From Paenibacillus tundrae (GTDB taxonomy: Bacteria > Bacillota > Bacilli > Paenibacillales > Paenibacillaceae), in NCBI RefSeq assembly GCF_030812775.1, contig NZ_JAUSTI010000002.1, forward strand, positions 434,001 to 498,000: a stretch of DNA of 64,000 nt. Reading direction: 5' to 3'. Position 1 is the first letter of the stretch, and each line of letters opens with the position of its first letter. The notes under the pieces were generated by a model, which saw only the letters and a list, made by a program, of their open reading frames with translations, was not told where the DNA came from and searched no databases. Position numbers and translations under genes: made by a program. Of the stretch, positions 14,514-24,091 are shown in pieces.

Positions 14514-17306
14514 TCAGGATAACTGCTGCGCCTTTAATTTGAGCTCGTTCAATACTTGCATTGCCTGAAGTGGCGTCATATTCATCACATCAATGTCTTT
14601 CATATGGTGAATGAATTCCTTCGTCGATTGATCCATCTCCTGGACAGCTGGAGCCTGAGTTGCACTCGGTTCTTCATCCCCGAAAATAGAAAGTTGTACA
14701 ACCTCGGGAGACTTATGACTTGATTGCGCCTTATTGCCTTTTCGGATCTCCTGCTCGGTTCGTTGATTAGACCGCTCGATAGGTTCGTTTGGCTCCAAAG
14801 ATACGTTTTCCTCACGAATGATCGAAGAAGTATCGATCCGTGATGTGTCCTCTCTAGAGAAAACTTCACGCTCACTGAGTTTGACTACAGTCTCACTCCC
14901 TACGGCCACCTGGGCGGCAGCATGCTCAAACCCATGCAGCAGTCCATTGGCTCGCTCGATAATGCTATCCGGCAATCCTGCCAAACGTGCACAATAGATT
15001 CCGTAGCTGCTGCTTGCCGCACCAGCAATGAGTTTACGCAGGAAGTTGACTTTGTCGCCACTTTCTTGAACAGCCATGGAGTAGTTCGCCAGCTTGTCTA
15101 AACTCTCCTCCAGATGAGCAAGTTCATGGAAGTGTGTTGACACAAGTGCCTTACATCCAATCACGTCATGTACATATTCAATAACGGATTGGGCAATGGC
15201 CATACCTTCGCTCGTGGATGTGCCTCGTCCCAACTCGTCAATAATAATCAAACTCCGTGGTGTAGCTTTTTCGGTCATAACCTGAATATCAGCCATTTCC
15301 ACCATGAACGTACTCTGACCACCGATCAGATCATCAGCAGCACCAATTCGAGTGAAAATCCGATCCATAATCGGTACCTCTGCCTGTCCAGCAGGAACGA
15401 AGCAACCAATCTGCGCTAGAATCGATATGAGTGCCACCTGTCTCATATACGTACTCTTACCAGCCATATTAGGACCGGTGATCAACAAAATCCGAGCCTC
15501 ATCCTTCTTCATTGCAGTTTGATTGGCGATAAACGCCCCATCTCGCATAACAGCTTCAACCACAGGATGTCGTCCTTGCTCAACAACAAGATTGTATCCG
15601 TCCGTAATTGTAGGCTTAACGAAACTACGTTCAGCACTGATCGCTGCGAACGATTGATACACATCAATCTCTGCGACCTGTTCAGCCAACTTCTGCAATC
15701 TGGCAATTTCTAAATTCAGCTTGTCCCGAAGTTCCGTAAATAGAGCATACTCAATATCAACCATTTTATCCTGTGCTTCAAGGATTAAGGTTTCTTTCTC
15801 TTTCAATTCTGGTGTGATATAACGCTCCGCATTAGCGAGGGTCTGCTTCCGCTCATAACGTCCCTCTGGAAGAGCAGCCAGATTCGATTTGGTAATCTCA
15901 ATATAATAGCCAAATACCTTGTTATATCCGATCTTAAGTGAACGAATACCAGTAGCCTCACGCTCTCTCGCTTCCAATTCCGCAATCCATTGCTTGCCAT
16001 TCACAGAAGCTTCTCGTAGCTCGTCCAGCCGTTCATGATACCCTGCTCGAATTAATCCACCGTCTCGAACGGATACGGGTGGCTCATCCACAATGGCCTG
16101 CCCGATGATATCACGCAGATCCTCACAGTTGTCCATCACCTGTGCAATTTGTTGAAGGGTAGCAGACGACGAATCTGCACAGTGCTGGCGCAAGCGAGGT
16201 ATTTTGTACAGCGACTGCTTCAGTGCATTTAGATCTCTTCCGTTGGCATTGCCAAATGCAATTCGCCCGACTAGACGCTCTAGATCATAGATATCCTTGA
16301 GCTCGGCACGAAGGTCTTCACGTAAAATAAACTGATTGTATAGCGTATCAACCGCTTCAAGACGCTCATTAATTTTGCCTTTTTGCAGCAAGGGCTTATC
16401 AACCCATCTACGTAACATACGCGCACCCATCGACGTTTCCGTTCGATCTAATAGCCATAGCAAGGAACCCTTTTTGGATCGTTCCCGTACCGTTTCAACC
16501 AGCTCCAGATTACGTCTAGTGAACGGATCGAGGATCATGTAATGCTCTGGCTCATACGTCGAGATTTGAGTAAGCTGACCAAGAGAACGCTTCTGCGTTT
16601 CACTTAGATAAGAGAAGAGGCGTGCAATACATTCTTGACGCTCTGGCTCCAGCCGTGCCCATACCGCCTCACCGAATTGCTGTCGCACCAGATCTCCCTT
16701 GCTCTTCACCCATGGCGTATATACCACCGGACGACCTATCGGTGACGATTGGGCTGCAACGACATCGAGCAAGGCAGCATCCCCCACAAATTCTGATGGT
16801 TCGTAGATACCGATCTCGTCCTTAAGCCACTCTGCAGAGTACGGAACGGATGTGACATACAACTCTCCTGTGGACAAGTCACACGCCGCCAAAGCCAGTG
16901 TATTGGCATTTCCCGTTAAACACACCATATAGTTATTCGATTTATCTCCGAGAGTTTTACCTTCCATAACTGTACCAGGAGTAATGACACGCACAATCTC
17001 ACGGCGAACCATTCCTTTGGTTACCGTTGGATCTTCCATTTGTTCACAGATCGCTACTTTATATCCTTTTTCAATCAAGCGCTGTATGTAATTGTCAGCC
17101 GAATGATAAGGTACACCACACATCGGAATTTTATCTTCTGTACCGCCATTACGCGCGGTTAATGTTATTTCAAGCTCACGAGCTGCATTGATTGCATCAT
17201 CGAAGAACATTTCATAGAAATCACCTAATCTAAAAAAAAGAAAAGCATCCTGTGCTTCAGCTTTAACTTGCAAGTATTGTTGAATCATTGGCGTATACTG
17301 AGCCAT
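14514..17306 (-). CDS. mutS: DNA mismatch repair protein MutS
   Basis: Mismatch-recognition ATPase of the MutS1 type, about 930 residues. The N-terminal mismatch-binding motif is FFRLGDFYEMFFDDA. Connector, lever and clamp regions follow, then the ATPase with Walker A GPNMAGKST and Walker B IIIDELGRGTSTSEG. A long unconserved segment (about residues 790-880) separates the ATPase from a C-terminal dimerisation helix. The start at 17306 (MAQYTPMIQQYL) follows GGAGGATATTC and matches the family; the frame stays open 23 codons upstream. It begins the mutS-mutL-methyltransferase-miaA unit. Confidence 0.97.
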   Translation of the reverse strand: MAQYTPMIQQYLQVKAEAQDAFLFFRLGDFYEMFFDDAINAARELEITLTARNGGTEDKIPMCGVPYHSADNYIQRLIEKGYKVAICEQMEDPTVTKGMVRREIVRVITPGTVMEGKTLGDKSNNYMVCLTGNANTLALAACDLSTGELYVTSVPYSAEWLKDEIGIYEPSEFVGDAALLDVVAAQSSPIGRPVVYTPWVKSKGDLVRQQFGEAVWARLEPERQECIARLFSYLSETQKRSLGQLTQISTYEPEHYMILDPFTRRNLELVETVRERSKKGSLLWLLDRTETSMGARMLRRWVDKPLLQKGKINERLEAVDTLYNQFILREDLRAELKDIYDLERLVGRIAFGNANGRDLNALKQSLYKIPRLRQHCADSSSATLQQIAQVMDNCEDLRDIIGQAIVDEPPVSVRDGGLIRAGYHERLDELREASVNGKQWIAELEAREREATGIRSLKIGYNKVFGYYIEITKSNLAALPEGRYERKQTLANAERYITPELKEKETLILEAQDKMVDIEYALFTELRDKLNLEIARLQKLAEQVAEIDVYQSFAAISAERSFVKPTITDGYNLVVEQGRHPVVEAVMRDGAFIANQTAMKKDEARILLITGPNMAGKSTYMRQVALISILAQIGCFVPAGQAEVPIMDRIFTRIGAADDLIGGQSTFMVEMADIQVMTEKATPRSLIIIDELGRGTSTSEGMAIAQSVIEYVHDVIGCKALVSTHFHELAHLEESLDKLANYSMAVQESGDKVNFLRKLIAGAASSSYGIYCARLAGLPDSIIERANGLLHGFEHAAAQVAVGSETVVKLSEREVFSREDTSRIDTSSIIREENVSLEPNEPIERSNQRTEQEIRKGNKAQSSHKSPEVVQLSIFGDEEPSATQAPAVQEMDQSTKEFIHHMKDIDVMNMTPLQAMQVLNELKLKAQQLS

Positions 17307-17406
17307 GAATATCCTCCATCCGTTTGCTTTTACTGTCAGGGTGGCATCAATCCTTACAGCGCGTTCTTTTGGCACATTTTTGAACGACCTCTATAAGGAA
17401 CAATAA

Positions 17407-17436
17407 GGCGGTAAAGCATCTAATCATGCCTCCGCC
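17407..17436 (-). terminator. Possible hairpin terminator after the amidoligase gene
   Basis: GGCGG...CCGCC with an inner GCAT/ATGC pairing, followed by TTATTG on the minus strand. It lies in the 230-bp gap between the amidoligase-like gene and mutS. The T-tract is poor. Confidence 0.35.
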
Positions 17437-17536
17437 TCGTGTTATGGCTTGCGCCATTTCCCTGCAGGTTGCTTGCCTGCCTATCTTCCGTAACTATATC
17501 CAAACCTGATCGAATCTTATTATAACAAAAAAGTAT

Positions 17537-18793
17537 TCATTCTTCATGACTTGCTCGAATATTCCAGAGTTTGCGTATATCACGACTCTCATCCCATGTG
17601 TTGCCCTCTCTCAGCTGACGAATGAGGGGCGCTGCGTAACGTTCTACCTTTTCGTATCCAGATAGCCTTGTCAGGTCATCCAGAAGCGTAGGAATATACC
17701 TCTGCATCACATCCCGGTCCCCCTCGTAAAAAGCCGTGTGAACATGAGCTTGTGCCAAGGGGCGCTGACGTAGATTCAAAAAGTTACCTGCGATGAGGCG
17801 GGCTAGCGCAACGACCCCTTTGGCAACTAATGGAGACACCAAGAAACTTGGAAGTGTGCGGTACTCGAATCCACCGTAGGACTTTACGCGAAAATCCCCA
17901 AGAACGCCGTAGCGCGGGCGTCTCCCATCTCCCCGAGGATCCTGTAAAAAGGCAAGCGGCAGCGCCAAGTAATTATCCAGAGCGCGTAACAACTGACCGC
18001 TTAGCGTAACCCCGCTGAAGTGGATATGCCCGCCAAGTGGCAGACCTCGCTGTGGCATCCCTCCTGCCTGCCATATCAATGAGTGATCCGTTATGCTGCG
18101 TGAGGCTAGATTAAAGGCACGAAGCAAATGGGTGAGCAATTCACGTGGCTCGGCGCTTGGAGATGGACGCAGCTCCGCGACAGGATAGATCCGTCGACCA
18201 CCGATTGTCACCGAATCACACCCAGCAAGTCCTGTGCGCTCAAGAAATCGGGAGGCAGGAACGATTTTGGATTCTGGCATCTGTACAAGCAGGAATTCCG
18301 GATCCATCCCGAGCACCGGAATCACCTGATGACGACGTTCTTCATCCAGCGCGGTCTGAAGCTCGCTCCAACCTGCACGGTACAGCGTTGTCAGATCCGT
18401 CATTCCTTTCCATGGCCGGGGATCAATCGAGATTACCGCACAGCCGGTCTTACCTGAGGCCTCGAGCCTTACAGCACCATGATCTAATCCAAGCGTATAC
18501 AATGTTTTGACCGCTAATCTTTCGATTCGTTTGAACAGCGTTGATGCTGCGTCACGATCAAGCACACTTTCCTGCGTACTGTTCATACCACTTGTATCTC
18601 TTCGTTTGATTCTAATAGCCTGAAGACAGCATACCTCCACCTCATAACGAACGCGCAGTCCAGACTTAAGCCTCAGCTTTTCCTGTGATGAAGCCACTTC
18701 AACGCCTACTTGCTCCAGCCGCCTGATCCGTTCACCAGAGAGCATCCCTTGATATCGCCTTACAGCCTCTTCCGCTTCCTCCATCACATTCAC
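17537..18793 (-). CDS. Putative amidoligase (COOH-NH2 ligase type 2-like)
   Basis: About 418 residues, resembling the glutamine-synthetase-like COOH-NH2 ligases first noted in phage phiEco32. Family-type motifs in order are GMDPEFLL, PVAELRPSPS, GGHIHFSG and YGGFEYRTLPSF, which would supply the metal/ATP-binding Glu, His and Arg residues of that fold. The N-terminal ~130 residues are variable, and no signal peptide or membrane segment is visible. The substrate is unknown; amide or isopeptide bond formation is inferred from the fold. I prefer the GTG at 18793, five bases after GGAGGGG; an in-frame ATG lies at 18784. It lies between cotE and mutS, separated from cotE by a terminator. Confidence 0.7.
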   Translation of the reverse strand: MNVMEEAEEAVRRYQGMLSGERIRRLEQVGVEVASSQEKLRLKSGLRVRYEVEVCCLQAIRIKRRDTSGMNSTQESVLDRDAASTLFKRIERLAVKTLYTLGLDHGAVRLEASGKTGCAVISIDPRPWKGMTDLTTLYRAGWSELQTALDEERRHQVIPVLGMDPEFLLVQMPESKIVPASRFLERTGLAGCDSVTIGGRRIYPVAELRPSPSAEPRELLTHLLRAFNLASRSITDHSLIWQAGGMPQRGLPLGGHIHFSGVTLSGQLLRALDNYLALPLAFLQDPRGDGRRPRYGVLGDFRVKSYGGFEYRTLPSFLVSPLVAKGVVALARLIAGNFLNLRQRPLAQAHVHTAFYEGDRDVMQRYIPTLLDDLTRLSGYEKVERYAAPLIRQLREGNTWDESRDIRKLWNIRASHEE

Positions 18794-18862
18794 CCTGTCC
18801 CCTCCCTTCAACTGGTTTTACAACGCATACCTCACATCGCCTAATCTCATTCTGCGCTCCAT

Positions 18863-18896
18863 AATAAAATAAAAAAAAGAGGGCTTACGCCCTCTT
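18863..18896 (-). terminator. Intrinsic terminator downstream of cotE
   Basis: AAGAGGG-CGTAAG-CCCTCTT stem-loop (18877-18896) followed on the minus strand by T8 and further T-rich sequence. It is upstream of the amidoligase gene and downstream of cotE, with the dispersed repeat copy between cotE and this terminator. Confidence 0.85.
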
Positions 18897-18935
18897 CGTT
18901 GCCGCTTCCGGCGCATATGATACCTTAAAGCGAAT

Positions 18936-19139
18936 GTTCAAAAGGTCGGTTTTCAGTACCGAGAAGATGGGGTGAAGCTAGAAATGGAGTAGCGGAGCGT
19001 AGATCAGGCTACGTGAGCAACTACATTGTTTCCGAAGGAAACAAACTTCGTAAGCATCCCACTTATTTCGGCTGAACCCCATATTCGAAGCTGAGATGCC
19101 GCCAGGCATCCTTCGTAATCAAAAGCGGACTTTTTGAAC
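18936..19139. repeat. Dispersed intergenic repeat, copy 1 (MITE-like, 204 bp)
   Basis: This element is bounded by imperfect terminal inverted repeats: the left end reads GTTCAAAAGGTCGGTTTTCA, and the complement of the right end reads GTTCAAAAAGTCCGCTTTTG. It contains small hairpins, CGTAG-ATCAGG-CTACG, GATGCC-GCCA-GGCATC and, only in this copy, TGTTTCC-GAA-GGAAACA. The first ~86 bp are nearly identical to copy 2 at 25719-25886; copy 1 has about 36 extra bases in its centre. No coding capacity is evident. It lies between the cotE stop and the cotE-side terminator, so it would be part of a cotE transcript's 3' end. Confidence 0.8.
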
Positions 19140-19173
19140 TACCTCTTAAAGTTGAACAACAGGTACGATGAAC

Positions 19174-19734
19174 TTACAGCTCATCATCCAGCAGATCGGG
19201 ATCGAGATCATCATAATCTCCATCGCTGCTGCCGTAGTCGTAGTCCTTATCCTCATAATCTCCACAACCATCCGTGCACACTTTCACACATACCTTAGTT
19301 TCAGCTACCAGCTCAACAGCGAATTCCCGTTCCACCCGGATAATTACGCTGCCACCACCTGCTGATACAGTGGCTTCCACACAACTTGGTTCCTGCGTTG
19401 ATTCCGCAGATACCTCTACCGTGGAAGCCCGGTGCTTCGGATCCAGGTAAGACAGAGGCACATGTTCTACATACGACACCGTTTCTTTGGCTACATCTGT
19501 CTGCGAGTTTTTGTCATAGGAATACCAAATGTTGATATCGTAAGTACCAATAACTTCAATCCCATCTCCCGCTGATACGGCTTCATATTGGTGGTTGATA
19601 ATCCAAGCCCCCAAAATACTGGTCGGACCATTTGGCGGAGTCACGGTATGTGTTACGGTAGAGAACTTACGACCTTTGCCGCAGATCGCCTTCGTGATGA
19701 TCTCTCTACATTGATGTTTATGACTCAATGACAT
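19174..19734 (-). CDS. cotE: Outer spore coat morphogenetic protein CotE
   Basis: A 186-residue protein that directs assembly of the outer spore coat in Bacillales. Diagnostic parts are the N-terminus MSLSHKHQCREIITKAICGKG, SILGAWIINHQYEA, WYSYDKNSQTDVAKETV and YVEHVPLSYLDPKHR. The C-terminus is highly acidic (DYEDKDYDYGSSDGDYDDLDPDLLDDEL region), as in other CotE proteins. The start at 19734 follows GGAGGAGG by seven bases. Expression in the mother cell is expected; no sigma-E or sigma-K promoter was identified by eye. Confidence 0.95.
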   Translation of the reverse strand: MSLSHKHQCREIITKAICGKGRKFSTVTHTVTPPNGPTSILGAWIINHQYEAVSAGDGIEVIGTYDINIWYSYDKNSQTDVAKETVSYVEHVPLSYLDPKHRASTVEVSAESTQEPSCVEATVSAGGGSVIIRVEREFAVELVAETKVCVKVCTDGCGDYEDKDYDYGSSDGDYDDLDPDLLDDEL

Positions 19735-19809
19735 CTTTAAACCTCCTCCATACAATCATTCACTACAAGTGTATGCAGGGCATCCGTCTAGGGTGACAAC
19801 TATTTTCTA

Positions 19810-20787
19810 TTATTCATTTGTAGATTGAGAACGATCCGAAATCGGTGACGGCGCTTTGTCCTTCTTCGCGATCTTAAGATACAGCGCGAGTTCGCGGCAT
19901 AGCTGGAGAATTGCAGATCGAATCTCGAATTCTTCCCTTGTATCTGGCAGCTCCATACGTCTGAATTCTTCTTGCACATCTGCAAGAAGTTTTTCGGTTC
20001 GTCCCGTGTAGGACTCTGTCAGCACATCCTGACTGAGCTGATCGAACAGCTCTGACACCATCTCCGCGTGAGGCATCTTCTGATATATCTGAGATACAAG
20101 ATGCATCATATGCTGGATCGAATCCAGCTGCGTTTTTCGCATATAGAAATATACGCTCCATTCCTCATTAGGATGGATCACTTGATTTTCGAGTGAGCGC
20201 TTCGCCGCTTCAATACCACCGAGAACGGCTTTATCTGCTTCAATAAGCTCTTTACCTGCCCATACTTCATTCGGATTACGAAGTGTAGCTGCAAATTCTT
20301 TGAAAATGACTGAGAACAGTTCATCGATTCTTTTGCGTATACGTAACATCTGCGGATCTGCAGCAGGCATATAAGCCAGATTAACGATCATCGCAGAACC
20401 CAGACCAATTAATAACAGCGCGACTTGCACCAAGATAATGTGCACATCCATTTCTCCACCGCTGAATACACGGAACACCACGACAGACCCTGTCACAATG
20501 CCTTCTTTGAATCCGGCTCGAACAATGACCGGAAATGCAATTAATATGTATACTGCCAACACCCAATAATGAAAACCGAGAAAATGAAAAAGCACACTGG
20601 CAAACAGTAGTCCCACGACTGACGCGAAGAAACGCGCTGATATTGTGCGAATACTTTTTTTTCTGGTTACATCCACACCTAGGATGGCAAGCAATCCTGC
20701 CGATGTCGGACCAGGTAGTCCGCACCAGTCCGCAATCAGTACAGCCATTAGTGCTGCGATTGCGGTTTTTATTACCCTAAAGCCCAT
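19810..20787 (-). CDS. Aromatic acid exporter-like membrane protein (DUF939/YqjA-like)
   Basis: A 325-residue member of the ArAE/DUF939 family. The N-terminal half holds about four to five membrane helices (within residues 1-140), including LLAILGVDVTRKKSIRT and an ARFFASVVGLLFASVLF helix. The C-terminal half is a soluble helical domain (residues about 145-310) with a short charged tail. Relatives export aromatic carboxylates or are uncharacterised; no substrate can be assigned here. It ends 75 bp upstream of the cotE start on the same strand and could be co-transcribed with it. Confidence 0.8.
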   Translation of the reverse strand: MGFRVIKTAIAALMAVLIADWCGLPGPTSAGLLAILGVDVTRKKSIRTISARFFASVVGLLFASVLFHFLGFHYWVLAVYILIAFPVIVRAGFKEGIVTGSVVVFRVFSGGEMDVHIILVQVALLLIGLGSAMIVNLAYMPAADPQMLRIRKRIDELFSVIFKEFAATLRNPNEVWAGKELIEADKAVLGGIEAAKRSLENQVIHPNEEWSVYFYMRKTQLDSIQHMMHLVSQIYQKMPHAEMVSELFDQLSQDVLTESYTGRTEKLLADVQEEFRRMELPDTREEFEIRSAILQLCRELALYLKIAKKDKAPSPISDRSQSTNE

Positions 20788-21281
20788 TTAACATTCCATC
20801 TCCTCTAAGCTGTAAAAAATTCATAGCCAGCTCGTCTCCCTCCGGAATTCAACGCTTTGCACGCTTGTCCGCTGGTACACGTTCAATCCTCTGATACAAC
20901 AGATCCCACCGATGGCATGCATAACGCTACAAACGATAATGCTAGTATTACACAACTTGCAGCAATCCATCGCTCTCCCAAAAATAAAAACAAGGAATGA
21001 TGCATGGTAAGGTTATGATTGAAAGACAAATGATTGAAAGACAAACGACATCAACCGACATGCACAGGCATGCCGGTCATAACAATGCGCCCCCAAAAGG
21101 ACGCTGGCTAATCCATGCGACGGAACCATCAGGCTCTCTATTTCAATCGTCATCTGTATTCCGGACTGCGCGGAATATCGTAATTGTATGGTACTTGATT
21201 TTGTCTGTTCGGGCAACGTGACACCTCTTGTGAAATTGTATACATATCATTTCATAGTCCAAAAATTCTGTTTTAGCGACA
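20788..21281. other. Gene-free stretch with two small hairpins
   Basis: About 490 bp between the ABC permease and the exporter-like gene. I see a 10-bp stem with one mismatch (ACCGACATGC/GCATGCCGGT, about 21054-21077), a small ATTCCG/CGGAAT hairpin near 21155, and a tandem ATGATTGAAAGACAA near 21017-21045. No supported coding region; a short plus-strand frame from 20997 lacks family character. Confidence 0.4.
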
Positions 21282-22121
21282 CTATATCGATCTGCGGCCT
21301 GCTATTAATTTACGTTCAACGTATACCACCAGTTGGTACATGGCCGTGGCGACAACAGCAATAATTAATAAGCTGGAGAGTACCAACGTGAAATTAAACA
21401 CCTGGAATCCATAGATAATCAGATAACCTAGACCCTGTTTTGCAACCAAAAATTCACCTACGATTACACCAACCCATGCCATGCCAACATTCACTTTGAG
21501 CGTAGACACGATGGCAGGAAACGACGCAGGCAGCACAACTTTGGTGAAAATTTCAGAGCGATCCCCACCAAATGTGCGAATCACTTTAATATAATTGCGA
21601 TCCACCTCATTAAAGCTGTTGTACACGACAAGCGTCGTAATAATGACTGTAATAGATAACGTCGTCATCACGATGGCTGTAAAACCAGCACCAAACATCA
21701 CAATAAAAATTGGACCCAGCGCGACCTTCGGCATACTGTTGAACACAACCATATACGGATCAAGCACCTTACAGAGAAAAGGAGACCACCAGATCAGGAC
21801 AGCAAGTAATGTTCCTACGAGTGTCCCTAGCAAAAAACCGACTGCCGTCTCCCCTACAGTAACCCCAACATGCACCCAAATTTCTCCACTCGCAACATCC
21901 TTGCCGATTTGACTGAATATTTTACTCGGATAACTAAACAGCAATACATCAATCCAACGCATCCTTCCGGCAAGTTCCCATAAAAGAAACATACCAACCA
22001 GCAGGGATAACTGTACCGCAAGCACCTGACGACGCCATCTCGCTACCTGCTGGATGTGGTTTTGATATAACTCTTTCATCCAGACCTCGCGGTTTTCCTG
22101 CTTTCGTTTTGCCTGATTCAC
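21282..22121 (-). CDS. ABC transporter permease (SsuC/TauC-type)
   Basis: A 279-residue inner-membrane permease of the nitrate/sulfonate/taurine family (BPD_transp_1). About six helices are visible, and the cytoplasmic coupling loop contains the EAA-like motif around IRTFGGDRSEIFTKVVLPASFP. The GTG start at 22121 overlaps the ATPase stop by four bases (GTGA), indicating translational coupling; an alternative ATG lies at 22079. It is the last of the three genes in the SBP-ATPase-permease operon. The substrate is not evident, and no riboswitch was seen upstream of the operon. Confidence 0.88.
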   Translation of the reverse strand: MNQAKRKQENREVWMKELYQNHIQQVARWRRQVLAVQLSLLVGMFLLWELAGRMRWIDVLLFSYPSKIFSQIGKDVASGEIWVHVGVTVGETAVGFLLGTLVGTLLAVLIWWSPFLCKVLDPYMVVFNSMPKVALGPIFIVMFGAGFTAIVMTTLSITVIITTLVVYNSFNEVDRNYIKVIRTFGGDRSEIFTKVVLPASFPAIVSTLKVNVGMAWVGVIVGEFLVAKQGLGYLIIYGFQVFNFTLVLSSLLIIAVVATAMYQLVVYVERKLIAGRRSI

Positions 22122-22912
22122 TCGATATTCTCACCTCCTCCGGACTGTTCAAGCTCGCTCCATAAAGCTTGAAAAAGTTCGTTGAATCCTTCCTGCTCCC
22201 GAGCAAAAAAAGGCTGAGCCTCCCGTATTGATGTTGGAACAACAAACTCCTTACGTATGCGACCCGGATTCCGATCAAGCACAATAATTCGATCACTTAC
22301 AGCAATCGCTTCGGATAGATCATGGGTTACAAGCACTGCCGTTTTCCCAGAGTCCTTCAGAATATCAGATACCAGATCTTCCAACTGCAGCTTGGTCTGG
22401 TAATCCAGCGCAGAGAACGGTTCATCCAACAGCAATATTCCTGGGTCAGTCGCAAGTGTGCGTATAAGAGCAACTCTCTGCCGCATGCCACCAGACAATT
22501 CAGAAGGGTACTGATTCTCCGTTCCCGCAAGCCCCATGTCGGCCAGCAGTTCACGCGTTCGAATTCGACTCCGGTCGTCCAGTCTGCCTGTAAGTTCAAG
22601 TCCAATCAGGGCATTGTCCAAAATAGTTCGCCAGGGGAACAGATAGTCTTGTTGCAGCATATAACCTACTTGGGAAGACGGGCCTTCAACCAATCTTCCT
22701 TTGACACTAACCTCACCTGCTGTCGGCGTAAGCAGCCCCGCGATGATCGACAATAAGGTCGTTTTGCCACATCCACTTGGACCGACTAAGCTGACAAATT
22801 CTCCTTGGTTCACATGAAGGCTTAGGTTCTCAATTACCAAGGAAGCTTCACGTTCACTGACATACACTTGCGAGATCCCTTCCAGTCGGATTACCGTTTC
22901 GGATTCAGGCAT
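22118..22912 (-). CDS. ABC transporter ATP-binding protein (SsuB/TauB-type)
   Basis: A 264-residue nucleotide-binding subunit with Walker A GPSGCGKTT, Q-loop YMLQQDYLFPW, signature LSGGMRQR, Walker B ILLLDEPFSALD and the H-loop VTHD. AAGGAAG lies nine bases before the ATG. It sits 30 bp after the lipoprotein gene and overlaps the permease gene. The Q-loop LQQDYLFPWRT is typical of the sulfonate/taurine/thiamine-precursor import class. Confidence 0.92.
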   Translation of the reverse strand: MPESETVIRLEGISQVYVSEREASLVIENLSLHVNQGEFVSLVGPSGCGKTTLLSIIAGLLTPTAGEVSVKGRLVEGPSSQVGYMLQQDYLFPWRTILDNALIGLELTGRLDDRSRIRTRELLADMGLAGTENQYPSELSGGMRQRVALIRTLATDPGILLLDEPFSALDYQTKLQLEDLVSDILKDSGKTAVLVTHDLSEAIAVSDRIIVLDRNPGRIRKEFVVPTSIREAQPFFAREQEGFNELFQALWSELEQSGGGENIE

Positions 22913-22942
22913 TAACGTTCACTTCCTTTCCTGAACACCTTC

Positions 22943-23950
22943 TTACTTCGATGCCGCAGCTTGTTCTGCAAACGCATTATCCACAATCACTTCTGCATCC
23001 ACACGTTCCTTCAATTCGCCTGCCGCACTCATCACATCCAGTAGATTGTTCCACTCATCCTCATCAATAATCGGATCAGTCGCATACGTACCTTGTTCCT
23101 TGTACCGATTCACACTGCTGATCAGGATCGCTGGATCGATATCTTTGAAGAATGGAAGAATGACCTCGGCAATCTCTTCTGCGGTATGAGAATCAACCCA
23201 TAGCTGTGCTTTGTGCAACCCATTGGTAAACTTCTGAACCACTTCTTGGTTATCGTTAATAAAGCTTTGTTTCGTCATGAACACAGTATAGGGCAGCTTC
23301 CCACTCTCCGTTCCGAATGATGCTACGACTTTTCCGCGTCCCTCTTGTTCAAAGATAGAAGCCTGAGGTTCAAACAGCTGCACGTAATCTCCCGTACCCG
23401 ATGCAAAGGCAGACGCGATATTAGCAAAATCCACATTTTGTATCAGTTCGAGATCCTGATGTGCATTGATCCCATGTTTGCTTAATGCAAACTCTCCTGC
23501 CATTTGTGGCATACCGCCTTTTCTTTGTCCTAAGAACGTGCTTTGTCTTAATTGATCCCAGTCAAAAGTATCCGCTGTATTCCGGGCAAAGAGAAACGTT
23601 CCATCGGTCTGGGTAAGCTGTGCAAAGTTAATGACCCGATCCTCAGCACCCTGCTGATACACATAGATGGATGTTTCAGCTCCCACCAAGGCGATATCAA
23701 CTGAACCAGCGAGTAATGCCGCCATCGTTTTATCCCCGCCAGCTGTCGTTTGAATATCCACCTCGAGCCCTTGCTCTTCAAAAAAACCTTGAGCCACAGC
23801 AACATATTCTGGTGCATAGAAGACTGAACGTGTAACCTCACCTATTGTAATTTTGGACTCATTTTTTTCTTGATTACAGCTGGTGAGTGCAACGATGACA
23901 ATGAGCAAAATAACGATCGCTCGGATGAACCAGGGCGTGTATTTCATCAT
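22943..23950 (-). CDS. ABC transporter substrate-binding lipoprotein (NMT1/SsuA-like)
   Basis: About 335 residues. The signal sequence ends in the lipobox LTSC (cysteine about residue 25 from the start at 23950). The mature part begins with ITIGEVTRSVFYAPEYVAVAQGFF, the usual opening of the NMT1/sulfonate-taurine periplasmic-binding family, followed by DIALVGAETSIY. The start is chosen because AAGGAGG precedes the tandem ATGATG; the frame is open 26 codons further. The ligand is unknown: aliphatic sulfonate, thiamine precursor or another small organic acid are all possible. Confidence 0.88.
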   Translation of the reverse strand: MMKYTPWFIRAIVILLIVIVALTSCNQEKNESKITIGEVTRSVFYAPEYVAVAQGFFEEQGLEVDIQTTAGGDKTMAALLAGSVDIALVGAETSIYVYQQGAEDRVINFAQLTQTDGTFLFARNTADTFDWDQLRQSTFLGQRKGGMPQMAGEFALSKHGINAHQDLELIQNVDFANIASAFASGTGDYVQLFEPQASIFEQEGRGKVVASFGTESGKLPYTVFMTKQSFINDNQEVVQKFTNGLHKAQLWVDSHTAEEIAEVILPFFKDIDPAILISSVNRYKEQGTYATDPIIDEDEWNNLLDVMSAAGELKERVDAEVIVDNAFAEQAAASK

Positions 23951-24030
23951 ATTCCCCTCCTTTTCGGGCTTCCATTGTTTCTCTACTAACCATATGCGGA
24001 AGCCCAACAAAAGGTTAAGAAGTTGCACAC

Positions 24031-24063
24031 AAAAGAAGAGCGAGGCTCGTTCGCCCCGCTCTT
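24031..24063 (-). terminator. Intrinsic terminator after the carboxypeptidase gene
   Basis: An 11-bp stem on the minus strand (AAGAGCGGGGC with GCCTCGCTCTT, loop GAACGA) followed by CTTTTGTGT. It separates the M32 peptidase gene from the ABC operon. Confidence 0.8.
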
Positions 24064-24091
24064 GCAGATATATGTGATTGTTGCCTCTGCA

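Noticed and set aside
20997..21221. 74-codon plus-strand frame
   Set aside because: Begins in a tandem ATGATTGAAAGACAA sequence, has no family character and only a weak ribosome binding site.
21282..23950. Thiamine- or SAM-type riboswitch upstream of the ABC operon
   Set aside because: The region between the SBP start and the carboxypeptidase terminator is under 90 bp and shows no riboswitch core.
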